Part shown: in pieces, positions 1 through 8,985 of the stretch | Position numbering within the stretch: the first letter of the stretch is position 1 | Layout of the letters: every line of letters starts with the position of its first letter | Origin: Candidatus Latescibacterota bacterium | GTDB lineage: Bacteria; JAAXHH01; JACQVL01 | Assembly: GCA_016209865.1 (NCBI GenBank) | Contig: JACQVL010000080.1 | Span: forward strand, 1 to 48,159 | Reading direction: 5' to 3' | DNA length: 48,159 nucleotides | The notes under the pieces: model-generated | Told to the model about the DNA's origin: nothing | Database searches by the model: none | Seen by the model: the letters and a program-made list of their open reading frames with translations, nothing else | Translations under genes and position numbers: made by a program

Positions 1-135
1 GATGAGGTAGGTGTCGCTCGACACCCGGATGTCCTTCAGGAAGAACAGTCCGTAGACGAACACGATAATCGCCAACAAGATGGCGAACCCGAGCTTGGCC
101 TCGTCCGGAATCCTACCCTTGTTGTGTTCTGCCAT
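1..135 (-). CDS. MlaD/MCE-family lipid transport protein, N-terminal fragment
   Basis: Only the first 45 codons are in the window. They read from an ATG at 135 behind a strong purine-rich Shine-Dalgarno (GGGAGAAGGAG). The fragment has a short polar N-terminus (MAEHNKGRIPDEAK), one hydrophobic helix at about residues 15-33, then the start of a soluble part. This is the N-terminal layout of MCE/MlaD proteins, which sit in the inner membrane as the periplasmic lipid-binding part of the Mla transporter. The call rests on this topology and on the mlaE gene 17 bp upstream in the same direction. The MCE domain itself is outside the window, so another single-pass protein is possible. Confidence 0.65.
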   Translation of the reverse strand, partial: MAEHNKGRIPDEAKLGFAILLAIIVFVYGLFFLKDIRVSSDTYLI

Positions 136-152
136 CGTGCTTCTCCTTCTCC

Positions 153-929
153 CTACAGCAGCGTCCGCGCCAACAGGTAGTCCATCACTAAGATCGACAG
201 ACAGGAGACCACGACCGTGTTCGTCGTGGCCGCGCCCACCCCTTCCGCGCCCGACCCGATGGGCACTTTGAACCCCTGATAACAGGCCACCAGGGTGATG
301 ACCAGCCCGAAGCAGGTGGCTTTGACCAGCCCGAAGTACGCGTCCTTCGTCCGGAACAGCTCGCGCATCCCCTTGACGAACTCCACGGTCGTCACGTCCA
401 TCGTCGTCACCGCCACGAACATGCCCGACAGGATGCCGATCAGGTCGGAGAAGACGACGAGGATGGGCAGCATGACCATCCCGGCTAAGATGCGCGGAAT
501 GGCTAAGTGGATGATGGGATCGAGGGCCATCACCTCCATCGCGTCGAGCTGTTCGGTCACCCTCATCGTCCCGATCTCGGCGGCGATCGTTGCGCCGACC
601 CGGCCGGAGAGGACGAGCGCGCCCAGGACCGGGGCTAATTCGAGGATGACCGACTCGCAGACGACGCTCCCGACCAGGTAGAGCGGGACGTAGGCCTGAA
701 ACTGGTAGCCCGTTTGAACGGACGTCACCATCCCGGCGAAGAACGAGATGATCAGGACGATCGGGAGGGAACGAATCCCGATCTCGATCATCTGGCCGAT
801 CATGAGCGACCAGTAGGAACGGATGCGGGGCAGCATGCGGATGATCTCATAAACCATCTGGCCGAACGCCCCCAGGTGGGTCATCGCCCAGATCATCCGT
901 GTGCCGAGAAATGAGAGAAAGCGAGTCAT
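153..929 (-). CDS. mlaE: MlaE-type ABC transporter permease
   Basis: This is the inner-membrane permease of a retrograde phospholipid (Mla-type) ABC transporter, about 258 residues, normal for the family. It has several hydrophobic helices and the family-specific central stretch LAPVLGALVLSGRVGATIAAE, followed by GTMRVTEQLDAMEVM, which forms the contact with the ATPase. The reading frame can be extended one codon to a TTG at 932. The ATG at 929 is preferred because GGAGG lies about 9 bp before it. An MlaD-like gene follows at 135. No MlaF ATPase gene lies between or beside them, so the ATPase must be encoded elsewhere. Upstream lie CoA-transferase genes, which have no obvious functional link. 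Confidence 0.93.
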   Translation of the reverse strand: MTRFLSFLGTRMIWAMTHLGAFGQMVYEIIRMLPRIRSYWSLMIGQMIEIGIRSLPIVLIISFFAGMVTSVQTGYQFQAYVPLYLVGSVVCESVILELAPVLGALVLSGRVGATIAAEIGTMRVTEQLDAMEVMALDPIIHLAIPRILAGMVMLPILVVFSDLIGILSGMFVAVTTMDVTTVEFVKGMRELFRTKDAYFGLVKATCFGLVITLVACYQGFKVPIGSGAEGVGAATTNTVVVSCLSILVMDYLLARTLL

Positions 930-1035
930 CAAAGTTCTCCTCCGTCGGGGCCGCCGTAATCCGGCCCGAACACTCGTCCCTGATTGCTATTGGGTCAGGG
1001 GTAGGGTCAAGCTGATGCCTTCAGGCGTCAGTAGA

Positions 1036-1689
1036 TTACAGTTTCCTGATAAACCGCAGCCGCGCCGCCGTCCGGCTGGTCAGGTCCTCCGGCTGGACGT
1101 CCGGGGCGAGTTCCTGGACGACCAGTCCCTCCGGCGTCACCTCGATCACCCCGTAGTCGGTGATGATCAGGTTCACTTCCCCCGCCGCCGTCAGCGGGAG
1201 GGTACACCGGGGGACGAGCTTGCACGTGCCGTCGCTGGCCATCAATTCGGTCACGCCGATCACCCGCCGGGCGCCGGTCGCCACGTCCATCCCCCCGCCG
1301 ATGCCGGGCACCCGCTTGCCGGGGATGATGTAGTTCGCTAAGTTGCCCAGTTCGTCCACCTGCAGCGCGCCTAAGATAGCCACGTCGATGTGCCCGCCGC
1401 GGATCATATTGAACGCGGCGGCGCTGTCGAAGAAACACGCGCCCGGCACGACGGTGACATACCCCCCGCCCGCGTCGATCAGGTCGGCGTCCTCGTCGCC
1501 CGGCGCGGGCCGCGGGCCGAGTCCGAGCACCCCGTTCTCCGACTGGAACACGACCCGGATGCCGGGGGGGACGAACCCGGCGACGGTGGTCGGGAGGCCG
1601 ATGCCCAGGTTCACCACGTCCCCGTCCCGGAGTTCCATCGCCGCCCGGCGGGCGATCCAGTCACGACGTGAATCACGGTCTGCGGCCAT
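1036..1689 (-). CDS. scoB: 3-oxoacid CoA-transferase subunit B
   Basis: This is the beta subunit of a class I CoA-transferase (succinyl-CoA:3-oxoacid or acetoacetate CoA-transferase type), which moves CoA between carboxylic acids and acyl-CoAs in the cytoplasm. The 217-residue length is typical. The SENG motif with the catalytic glutamate is visible (VFQSENGVLGLG, about residues 48-59). Further family stretches are GGHIDVAILGALQVD and the glycine-rich GKRVPGIGGGMDVA. It starts 6 bp after the stop of the alpha subunit, so the two are co-transcribed and probably form the usual heterodimer or heterotetramer. The acyl substrate cannot be decided from sequence alone. I see no clear Shine-Dalgarno, which suggests translational coupling to scoA. 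Confidence 0.93.
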   Translation of the reverse strand: MAADRDSRRDWIARRAAMELRDGDVVNLGIGLPTTVAGFVPPGIRVVFQSENGVLGLGPRPAPGDEDADLIDAGGGYVTVVPGACFFDSAAAFNMIRGGHIDVAILGALQVDELGNLANYIIPGKRVPGIGGGMDVATGARRVIGVTELMASDGTCKLVPRCTLPLTAAGEVNLIITDYGVIEVTPEGLVVQELAPDVQPEDLTSRTAARLRFIRKL

Positions 1690-1695
1690 AGTTCG

Positions 1696-2364
1696 TCAGC
1701 GTATCACGCATCCCACCAGGATATCGACATAGACGAACGGCGTCTCGACGTGCTCCGGGTCGAGGTCGCCCACCTCGACGACCTCATCCACCTCCGCGAT
1801 CGTCAGCCGGGCCGCGGTCGCCATCGTCGGGTTGAAATTCCGCATCACCCGTCGGTAGACCAGGTTGCCCTGCCGGTCCGCCCGATAGGCCCGGATCAGC
1901 GCCACGTCCGCCCGGAGCGGTTTTTCGAGGAGGTACTCCCGCCCGTCGACCTGAATCTTCGGCTTCCCCTGTTCGACGGCGGTTCCGAGGCCCGTCGGGG
2001 TCAGGACGCCGCCCAGGCCTGCCCCACTCGCCCGAATCTGCTCGATCAGGGTGCCCTGCGGGACGAGGGTGACGTCCATCTCGCCCGCCGCCATCTGCCG
2101 GCCGGTCTCTGGGCAGAGGCCGATATGGGAGACGAACTCCTGGGAGACCTGCCGATTGACGATCAGCCGGCCGATCCCCCGGTCCTCGAACCCGTTGTCG
2201 GTAACGATCAGACGAATGGGGCGCGTGCCCCGCCGGACGAGCGCGTCGATCAGGGTATGCGGACTGCCGACCGTCACAAACCCCCCGATCATCACCGTCT
2301 GTTCCGGTTCGATCAGGGCGACGGCCTCATCCGCCGTCATGATGTGCGCGTACTGACCGCTCAT
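1696..2364 (-). CDS. scoA: 3-oxoacid CoA-transferase subunit A
   Basis: This is the alpha subunit partner of scoB, 222 residues. Family features are an N-terminal glycine-rich turn (MIGGFVTVGSP, about residues 25-35), GVLTPTGLGTAVEQGK in the middle, and EKPLRADVALIRAYRADRQGNLVYRR. The usual GGFGLCG of SCOT/AtoD proteins is changed to GGFVTVGSP here, so the acyl acceptor may differ from that of E. coli AtoD. Its ATG overlaps the hppA stop by one base (TAATG), which implies translational coupling. Together with methylmalonyl-CoA mutase and epimerase elsewhere in the window, it fits short-chain fatty acid, ketone or propionate metabolism; that link is inferred. Confidence 0.93.
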   Translation of the reverse strand: MSGQYAHIMTADEAVALIEPEQTVMIGGFVTVGSPHTLIDALVRRGTRPIRLIVTDNGFEDRGIGRLIVNRQVSQEFVSHIGLCPETGRQMAAGEMDVTLVPQGTLIEQIRASGAGLGGVLTPTGLGTAVEQGKPKIQVDGREYLLEKPLRADVALIRAYRADRQGNLVYRRVMRNFNPTMATAARLTIAEVDEVVEVGDLDPEHVETPFVYVDILVGCVIR

Positions 2365-4694
2365 TACTCCTTCGATGCTTTACGGCTGATGGCCACGAAC
2401 ACGAGGATGACGAGAATCGCCCCCACCGTGCCGATATACCGGACGTTATCTGGCAGCTTCGACTCGCCGATGATCAGGGGCAGGATAAGGAGGGACACTA
2501 AGTTCATGACCTTGATCAACGGGTTCAACGAAGGCCCGGCCGTGTCTTTGAACGGGTCGCCGACGGTATCCCCGATCACTCCGGCTTTGTGGGCATCCGA
2601 CCCTTTTCCACCGTAGAGGCCCCCTTCGATCGACTTCTTCGCGTTATCCCAGCAGCCGCCGGTGTTCGACAGGAACACGGCGAGCAACTGGCCGGTCAGG
2701 ATGATCCCGGCTAAGAAGCCGGCCAGCCCGCCAACCCCCAGGCTGAGGCCGACGGCCACCGGCGCGAGGATGGCCATCACCCCCGGCGTCATCAGCTCTT
2801 TCTGGGCCGCCGTGGTCGCGATCGACACGCACCGGGCATAGTCCGGCTTGACTTTCCACTCCATGATGCCCGGACTCTCGTGGAACTGCCGGCGGACTTC
2901 CTCGACCACCTGGAACGCCGCCCGGCCGACCGCACGGATGGTGACGGAGCTGAACAGGAACGGCATTGCCCCGCCCAGCAAGAGGCCGACGAACACGGAC
3001 GGGATGTCGAGCTGGAAGTAGTGGCCGAAGCCAGTTTCTTCCCCGAACGAGACGGCCTGCTCCAGCACCTGGATGTCCGCGCCGAACGACCGGAAGAGCG
3101 CGACGGCGGCGATGACCGCCGACCCGATGGCGAACCCTTTCGTGACCGCCTTCGTCGTATTCCCGACCGCGTCTAACTTGGCGATGTACTGCTCCGCGTG
3201 CGTGTGCTCCGCCCGGCCAACCCCGGACATCTCGAAGATGCCGTTCGCGTTGTCTGAGATCGGGCCGAAGGTGTCCATCGACACGATGATGCCCGTGGTG
3301 GTCAGCATCCCCATCCCACACAACGCCACCCCGTAGGCGGCCAGCGCCGCGTCCCCCTCGAAGATGAACGCCGAGGCCATGATGGCGACGGCGATGACGA
3401 TGATCGCCACGACGGTCGATTCCATCCCCTCCGAGAACCCGGAGAGGATCGTCGTGGCCGGGCCGGTCCGGGTCGCCCGGGCAGTCTCCTTCACCGGCCG
3501 GAATTCCAGGGCGGTGTAGTACTCAGTCAGGTAGCTGATGACGACGGCTAAGACGATCCCGGAGAACGTCGCCCAGAAAAACCGCATGTCCGGACTGCCG
3601 TCCGGGTGGGTGATGTACAGGTAATTCACCAGACCAAACCCGATGGCCGAGGTCACCGCCGCGACGACGAACCCCGTCTGAATCGGGCGCATCGGGTTGA
3701 ACTTCTCCTCATCCTTCCCCCGGACGCAGAGCGTCCCGATGATCGACGCGAACACCCCGATGCCCCGGACGAGGAGGGGGAAGACGATCAGCTTCAGGGC
3801 GAGCGCGGCGTCGGTTCCGACGTACGCCGCCCCTAAGATCATGGCGGCGACGAGGGTGACTTCGTACGATTCGAACAGGTCGGCCGCCATCCCGGCACAG
3901 TCGCCGACGTTGTCCCCGACGTTGTCCGCGATGACCGCCGCGTTCCGGGGGTCGTCCTCCGGGATGCCGACTTCGACCTTCCCCACCAGGTCCGCCCCGA
4001 CGTCAGCGGCTTTCGTGTAAATCCCCCCGCCGACCCTCATGAACAGGGCGACCAGACTCCCTCCGAACCCGAACCCGACGAGGACTTTCATCGCCTGCTC
4101 GTGGTAGATCATGAAGATGGCCGTCGCCCCTAACAAGCCCATGCCGATCGTGAACATCCCGGCGACCGTCCCGCAGTCGAACGCGGTCTCCAGGGCACGC
4201 TTGAACGACGTCCGGGCGGCGTGGGCCACCCGCACGTTCCCCCGGACCGCCATGCTCATCCCGATCAGTCCCGTCGCCGCCGAGAGGCAGGAGCCGACGA
4301 GGAACGCCACCCCGATCCCCCAGATCAGCCGCCAGTCCGGATTCCCGTCCGGCGTCCGGTAGATGCCGGAGTAGACGTAGAAGATGATGATGCCCAGTCC
4401 CAGGATGAACCAGATGAGCGTCTTCAGTTGGCGAGTCAGGTACGCTTTCGCGCCCTCCTGGATGGCACGGGACACGTCGATCATCGCTTGAGTCCCCTGA
4501 TCCCGGCCCAGCACCTTGAACGACAGATACACCCCGTACGCTAAAGCGACGACGGCAGACGCCAGGACGGCGTAGAGCATCAGGTTAGCCGTCCGGTCGA
4601 ACGGTGGAAGGACGACGCTGGCCTCATCCGCGAAGGCGACCGTGTTCATCGCCAGCAGAAGGCCGGGAACGAGTGAGAGCATGATCCGCATCAT
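2364..4694 (-). CDS. hppA: membrane-bound proton-translocating pyrophosphatase, K+-independent type
   Basis: This integral membrane pyrophosphatase (776 residues, about 16 helices) couples PPi hydrolysis to proton export. The PPi-binding signature GGGIYTKAADVGADLVGKVE is at about 223-242. The acidic Mg-PPi motifs follow (DDPRNAAVIADNVGDNVGD). A later GPISDNANGIFEMSG and the C-terminal DTVGDPFKDTAGPSLNPL complete the active site. At about residue 511 the sequence reads GNTTKAVTKG. Lysine and threonine at these two positions mark K+-independent H+-pumping enzymes; K+-dependent ones have alanine there. The N-terminus carries an extra signal-peptide-like helix ending AFA-DE, seen in some long bacterial forms. 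It ends overlapping scoA by one base and follows cstA after a 69-bp gap. Confidence 0.97.
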   Translation of the reverse strand: MMRIMLSLVPGLLLAMNTVAFADEASVVLPPFDRTANLMLYAVLASAVVALAYGVYLSFKVLGRDQGTQAMIDVSRAIQEGAKAYLTRQLKTLIWFILGLGIIIFYVYSGIYRTPDGNPDWRLIWGIGVAFLVGSCLSAATGLIGMSMAVRGNVRVAHAARTSFKRALETAFDCGTVAGMFTIGMGLLGATAIFMIYHEQAMKVLVGFGFGGSLVALFMRVGGGIYTKAADVGADLVGKVEVGIPEDDPRNAAVIADNVGDNVGDCAGMAADLFESYEVTLVAAMILGAAYVGTDAALALKLIVFPLLVRGIGVFASIIGTLCVRGKDEEKFNPMRPIQTGFVVAAVTSAIGFGLVNYLYITHPDGSPDMRFFWATFSGIVLAVVISYLTEYYTALEFRPVKETARATRTGPATTILSGFSEGMESTVVAIIVIAVAIMASAFIFEGDAALAAYGVALCGMGMLTTTGIIVSMDTFGPISDNANGIFEMSGVGRAEHTHAEQYIAKLDAVGNTTKAVTKGFAIGSAVIAAVALFRSFGADIQVLEQAVSFGEETGFGHYFQLDIPSVFVGLLLGGAMPFLFSSVTIRAVGRAAFQVVEEVRRQFHESPGIMEWKVKPDYARCVSIATTAAQKELMTPGVMAILAPVAVGLSLGVGGLAGFLAGIILTGQLLAVFLSNTGGCWDNAKKSIEGGLYGGKGSDAHKAGVIGDTVGDPFKDTAGPSLNPLIKVMNLVSLLILPLIIGESKLPDNVRYIGTVGAILVILVFVAISRKASKE

Positions 4695-4720
4695 AGACTC
4701 CTCAATCCCCCCAAGTAAAG

Positions 4721-4737
4721 GCGAACCCGAGGTTCGC
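4721..4737 (-). other. short intercistronic hairpin between cstA and hppA
   Basis: A perfect 7-bp inverted repeat (GCGAACC / GGTTCGC) with a 3-base loop lies 26 bp upstream of the hppA start. On the minus strand it is followed by CTTTACTT, a poor U-tract. It could be a weak terminator, an attenuator or an RNA-stability element between the two genes. Confidence 0.35.
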
Positions 4738-4763
4738 TCGATGATGGATGATGGCGACGGTCC

Positions 4764-6602
4764 TCACACGTTCTGCGCGAGCGCCGGGGTCGACATCGGT
4801 TCCGGCACCGGCTGGCGAGGACGAAACCATTTCGTGATCGCGTCGATGAGGATAATCGCCAGACAGACGAGCATGATGATCGTCAGGCTGGTATCCAGAT
4901 ACCCCCGGAAGACTTCGGACGGGTTATTCTCCAGCCGGGTCAACGGCCAGAAGGTATCGGTGATCAACTGGACCCCGGCGGTCGTCGTCGTCGTCGCGAC
5001 GAAGAGCATCGGGATCAGGGTGACCCAGACATACTTCGCTTTCCCGGAGTTCAGGATGATCGTCGTCCCGACGCACAGGGCGATGACCGCTAAGAGCTGG
5101 TTGGCGACCCCGAACATCGGCCAGATCGTGCTGATGCTGCCGGTGTAGATAAAATACCCCCAGGCACAGACGACGAGGAGGGAGGTGAGAATCGTGCCGG
5201 GGATCCAGTCCGTGCGCTCCATGGGTTTATATACTTTCCCTAAGAACTCCTGGAAGACAAACCGGGCGATGCGCGTCCCGGTGTCGATCGTAGTCAGGAT
5301 GAACAACGCCTCGAACATGATGGCAAAATGGTACCAGTAGGCCATCAGGCCGGCGAACCCGGGGATGCCAGTAAAGATTTTGGCCATGCCGATGGCGAGC
5401 GAGACCGCGCCGCCGGTCCGCCCGGCGACCTTCTCCTCCACCTCGGCTTCCAGGACGGGCAATTCCTCGACGTGATACCCGAGGATCTGGAGGGATTGAA
5501 ACCGCTCCGGCGGGACGTTGATCGCAAAGTAATCCCCCGGGCTCAGACTGGATACCGCGATGAGGGAGACGACCCCGACCAGTCCCTCGATCAGCATCGC
5601 GCCGTACCCGATCGTCCGGCAATGCGACTCTTTCGAGACCATCTTGGGGGATGTCCCGGATGAGACGAGGGAGTGGAACCCAGAGACCGCCCCGCACATG
5701 ATCGTGATAAAAACAAAGGGGAAGACCTTGCCGGGAATGATCGGCCCGCCGCCGTGGATGTACGACGTCAGCGCCGGGATTTTCAGCGTCGGGTTGACGA
5801 GCAGCACCCCCACGACGAGCAGGGCGATCGTCCCGATCTTCATGAAGGATGACAGGTAGTCACGCGGGCAGAGCAGCAGCCAGACCGGAAGCACTGAGGC
5901 GACGAACCCGTACACCATCATCGCCAACGTCACCTGGTCTTTCGTCAGCGTAAAGTACGGCCCCAGAGCGGAGGTCGGGATAAACCGGCCGAGGATGACG
6001 GCGGCGAACAGTCCGATCACGCCGAGCAGCGTCGCTTCCCCGACTTTGCCCTTGCGGATTCGGTACATGTACAGCCCCATCAGGAGGGCGATGGGGATGG
6101 TGGTCGCGATCGTGAACGTCCCCCATCCGCTCTCGCTCAGCGCGTTGACGACGACGATGCCCAGTCCAGCTAAGGCGATGACCAGGACGAACAGGATGGC
6201 GACGGCGGCGGCCACGCCGGCGACCGGGCCGATCTCGCCACGGGCGATCTGGGCTAAGGATTTCCCATCCCGGCGGGTGGACGCGACGAGGACGATAAAA
6301 TCCTGCACCGCGCCGGCTAAGACGACGCCGACGACCAGCCAGAGCAGGCCGGGCAAGAACCCGAACTGGGCGGCCAGCACCGGGCCGATCAACGGGCCGG
6401 CCCCGGAGATGGCCGCGAAATGATGGCCGAAGAGCACCCACTTTTGCGTGGGATAATAATTCTGCCCGTCGTTGAGCCGGTAGGCCGGGGTCTCCCGCAG
6501 GTCGTCCAGGACGCAGACCTTCGCGGCGATAAACGCGCTGTAGTACCGGTAGGCAATGGCCAGGACACAGAGCACCCCGATCATCAGAGGCAGGGCTTGC
6601 AT
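4764..6602 (-). CDS. cstA: CstA-family carbon starvation protein (pyruvate/peptide transporter)
   Basis: This is a multi-spanning inner-membrane protein of the CstA/BtsT family, 612 residues, with some 14-16 hydrophobic segments. Members import pyruvate or peptides during carbon limitation. Family-specific stretches are the N-terminal [21 protein letters not shown], then [40 protein letters not shown] and [19 protein letters not shown]. It starts at an ATG behind a GGAGGAACGCT Shine-Dalgarno. The region between it and mgtE (6603-6791) is mostly a heptamer repeat pair, with no clear promoter. hppA follows, so the pair may be expressed together, giving substrate import alongside PPi-driven proton export; that functional pairing is inferred. 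Confidence 0.95.
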   Translation of the reverse strand: MQALPLMIGVLCVLAIAYRYYSAFIAAKVCVLDDLRETPAYRLNDGQNYYPTQKWVLFGHHFAAISGAGPLIGPVLAAQFGFLPGLLWLVVGVVLAGAVQDFIVLVASTRRDGKSLAQIARGEIGPVAGVAAAVAILFVLVIALAGLGIVVVNALSESGWGTFTIATTIPIALLMGLYMYRIRKGKVGEATLLGVIGLFAAVILGRFIPTSALGPYFTLTKDQVTLAMMVYGFVASVLPVWLLLCPRDYLSSFMKIGTIALLVVGVLLVNPTLKIPALTSYIHGGGPIIPGKVFPFVFITIMCGAVSGFHSLVSSGTSPKMVSKESHCRTIGYGAMLIEGLVGVVSLIAVSSLSPGDYFAINVPPERFQSLQILGYHVEELPVLEAEVEEKVAGRTGGAVSLAIGMAKIFTGIPGFAGLMAYWYHFAIMFEALFILTTIDTGTRIARFVFQEFLGKVYKPMERTDWIPGTILTSLLVVCAWGYFIYTGSISTIWPMFGVANQLLAVIALCVGTTIILNSGKAKYVWVTLIPMLFVATTTTTAGVQLITDTFWPLTRLENNPSEVFRGYLDTSLTIIMLVCLAIILIDAITKWFRPRQPVPEPMSTPALAQNV

Positions 6603-6635
6603 AGCGTTCCTCCGCGTTGTCTATCGTCCTGTGAG

Positions 6636-6716
6636 AAGGACGAAGGACAAAGGACGAAGGACGAAAAAGAGAGGGAGGCTTTCACTTTCGTCCTTTGTCC
6701 TTCGTCCTTCGTCCTT
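6636..6716. repeat. inverted pair of heptamer arrays, unit AAGGACG
   Basis: The left arm (6636-6667) holds four 7-bp units of AAGGACG type, the second being AAGGACA. The right arm (6686-6716) holds the reverse-complement units, with the variant again second when read left to right. About 18 bp separate the arms. It fills the space between mgtE and cstA. Closely similar arrays lie at 29126-29344 and 29908-29934. Confidence 0.9.
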
Positions 6717-6791
6717 ATAATAAGGCAGTCCGTCTTCCAAAAGGTTATCAATATAGTCGATGAGCCGATCCTTGCCAAGAGATTTTTCGCC

Positions 6792-8156
6792 CTACATCAG
6801 CCAGTGAATCAGTTTGGTCGCCAGGCCGAGGAAGACCGCGAACCCGACGACATCCTGGCACGCGCTGGCGAACGGACCAGCCGTGACGGCGGGGTCGAAC
6901 CCGACCTTCTCGGAGATGAGGGGGATGACGGTGCCCAGGACGCCGGCGGTCAGCATCGCGCACAGCATCGCCGTCCCGACGACCGCCCCGAACTGCCATT
7001 TGTCCGTCCAGACGACCGCGATCCCGCCCAGGGTGACCCCGCAAGCCAGCGCCATGAGTAAGCCACTCTTGAGCTCGCGAAGCAGGAGCCACCACCAGCG
7101 TTCGACGCGCACGTGACCGGTCGCCAGCCCACGGACGATGATCGCCCCGGCCTGCACCCCGACGTTCCCGGAGATGGCGGAGATGATGGGCATAAACGAG
7201 GCTAAGATGATGACTTTGCTGAGCGTCTGATTGAACCGACTGATGACGACGGCGGCGATCAATTCGACTCCCATCGTCACGAACAGCCAGGGCAACCGCA
7301 TCCGGGCGATCTGGGTAGGCGACCGGTGCTCCATTTCCTCCGCGTCCGACCCGGCTAAGCGCAGCATGTCCTCGGTCAATTCCTCGTGGATGACGTCGAT
7401 CACGTCATCCACGGTGATCTGGCCGATCAGGCGTCTCTCAGTGTCTACCACCGGCAGGATGATCAGGTTGTATTTACGGACGATGTTGGCCACTTCTTCC
7501 TGGTCCATCCCCTCAGGCACGGACACCACATCCCGGTCCATCACCTCCGTCACCGGCCGGTCTGACCGGGTGATGATGAGGTCGGCTAAGGGGAGCGACC
7601 CGACCAGCCGGCCGGCGTCGTCGACGACGTACACGTTGTAGATTTCCTGTCCGTCCATCTCATCGACGGCGCGGCGGATGACCTCGATCGCTTCCCGGAC
7701 GGTGGCCGATTCCGACACGGTGACGAGTTCCACCTCCATCAACCGGCCGGCGGTGTCTTCCTCGTGTTCGAGCACGTCACGGACATCCGACGACGTGGCC
7801 TCATCGAGCTGGTCGAGCACCTCCTCTTGCACGTCGGCGGGCAGCTCATCGACCAGCTCCGCCGCGTCGTCGGACGGCATCTCATCGACCAGGTCGGCGA
7901 GCTCTCGCGTGTTCAGACTCTCGATCAACTCCTCCCGGAGGTCGGCGTCCAGCTCGGCGATCACTTCCCCGGCCAGGCCGTCGTCTAAGAGGCCGAACGC
8001 CTGCTTCCGTTCGTCCGGTTCCAGGCCGCTTAAGAGGTCGGTAAGGTCTGACGGGTGGAGGATGGCTAACAGATCCGTCACTTCCTCGAACGCCTGCCGG
8101 GCGAGGAGATGGCGCACCCGTTCGCGGCCTTCTTCCAGGTTCTGCTCGGTGATCAT
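6792..8156 (-). CDS. mgtE: MgtE-type magnesium transporter
   Basis: This is a magnesium channel/transporter of the MgtE family, 454 residues from the chosen ATG at 8156; the frame stays open for 67 more codons that read into tonB. Domains in order: acidic superhelical N-domain (about 1-130, with repeated LVDEMPSDDAAELVDELP segments), a CBS pair (about 131-260, ending RRLIGQITVDDVIDVIHEE), and a C-terminal membrane part of five helices (from about 280). The membrane part includes the selectivity-filter region FASACQDVVGFAVF. N-domain and CBS pair close the pore when cytoplasmic Mg is high. A 12-bp hairpin lies in its leader, so it may be expressed separately from the exb-tonB genes. It is followed by a repeat and cstA. 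Confidence 0.95.
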   Translation of the reverse strand: MITEQNLEEGRERVRHLLARQAFEEVTDLLAILHPSDLTDLLSGLEPDERKQAFGLLDDGLAGEVIAELDADLREELIESLNTRELADLVDEMPSDDAAELVDELPADVQEEVLDQLDEATSSDVRDVLEHEEDTAGRLMEVELVTVSESATVREAIEVIRRAVDEMDGQEIYNVYVVDDAGRLVGSLPLADLIITRSDRPVTEVMDRDVVSVPEGMDQEEVANIVRKYNLIILPVVDTERRLIGQITVDDVIDVIHEELTEDMLRLAGSDAEEMEHRSPTQIARMRLPWLFVTMGVELIAAVVISRFNQTLSKVIILASFMPIISAISGNVGVQAGAIIVRGLATGHVRVERWWWLLLRELKSGLLMALACGVTLGGIAVVWTDKWQFGAVVGTAMLCAMLTAGVLGTVIPLISEKVGFDPAVTAGPFASACQDVVGFAVFLGLATKLIHWLM

Positions 8157-8185
8157 CGCGTCTGTCCTGCTCACGCCGCCTAACA

Positions 8186-8222
8186 ACAACGGCGATGACG
8201 TTGCACCCGCCATCGCCGTTGT
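8186..8222 (-). promoter_or_regulatory. perfect 12-bp hairpin between tonB and mgtE
   Basis: Arms ACAACGGCGATG and CATCGCCGTTGT are exactly complementary and enclose a 13-base loop, 30 bp upstream of the mgtE ATG. No U-run follows, so a simple rho-independent terminator is unlikely. A processing site, or a leader element acting on mgtE, is possible. It does not resemble the much longer M-box Mg riboswitch. Confidence 0.5.
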
Positions 8223-8247
8223 GGGCTTCCACATGCTGCGCGTGTCG

Positions 8248-8985
8248 TTATCGCAGCTTGAACCGCATCGGCTGCGAGACCCACACCGCCACCGGCTTGT
8301 GATTCTGGATGGCCGGTGTATAGATCCACTGCCGTACCGCTTCCACCGCCGCCTCATCCAGACCTGCCCCGATCCCCTTTATGACCCTGACGTCTCGGAC
8401 TTTGCCACTCTTGTCGATCAGAACATGGAGGATGACCATCCCCTCGACGCCAGCCCTTCTGGCCATCTCGGGATATTTCGGCTGCTGTTGTGAGATGGGA
8501 ACCGGCAGTTCTTCGAACGCCACGAACTCATCGGGGGCGGGCAGCACCTCCTCCTCCACGACGATCTTCTCTTCCTTGGGCGCTTCGACGATGATATTCT
8601 GGGCGCCTGTGTCTCGGATGATGGGCGCGATCCCCTGACTCATCTCCGTCTGCGTCGCGATCGTCTGCTCGGCAGACACTTCCGTGTCAGGGACCGGCTC
8701 CGGGATCCCGACCACCGGGCGAGCCGGGGCGGAGACCGGAACCTCGGGCATCGGCGGGGCGTCTGTCAACGGCGGAGGCGGCCCCAGGTCGGAATACTTC
8801 ACGATCCGGGTGGAGTAGACTTTTCTCGACTCGCGGACCGCCATGACCACGTAATAGTCAACGGCCAGAAAGAGGACGAACGCACTCGCACAAAGGAATG
8901 ATTTCCAGAAGAAGGACTGGTACACCTGTTTCAGCTCTGACTCATTGTGCAAGGGCAATGCCTCAGCGCGCCAGGAAAGGTTCAT
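8248..8985 (-). CDS. tonB: TonB family energy transducer
   Basis: The 245-residue protein has a cytoplasmic head of about 28 residues, one transmembrane helix (about 28-49, SFLCASAFVLFLAVDYYVV), a proline/glutamate-rich periplasmic spacer with PPPPL and PEVPVS, and a C-terminal TonB domain (about 165-245). The TonB domain shows YPEMARRAGVEGMVILHVLID, then GLDEAAVEAVRQWIYTPA. It transmits proton-motive force from ExbB/ExbD to outer-membrane receptors. Its ATG overlaps the stop of the preceding exbD by four bases. The long N-terminal head with a helix starting near residue 28 is common in TonB proteins of Bacteroidetes-like and related phyla. No TonB-dependent receptor is in the window. Confidence 0.93.
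   Translation of the reverse strand: MNLSWRAEALPLHNESELKQVYQSFFWKSFLCASAFVLFLAVDYYVVMAVRESRKVYSTRIVKYSDLGPPPPLTDAPPMPEVPVSAPARPVVGIPEPVPDTEVSAEQTIATQTEMSQGIAPIIRDTGAQNIIVEAPKEEKIVVEEEVLPAPDEFVAFEELPVPISQQQPKYPEMARRAGVEGMVILHVLIDKSGKVRDVRVIKGIGAGLDEAAVEAVRQWIYTPAIQNHKPVAVWVSQPMRFKLR

Noticed and set aside
4721-4737. Definite terminator between cstA and hppA
   Set aside because: The stem is only 7 bp and followed by a poor U-tract; listed only as a hairpin.
8157-8357. 67-codon N-terminal extension of mgtE
   Set aside because: It overlaps tonB in another frame and contains the hairpin; MgtE homology starts at 8156.
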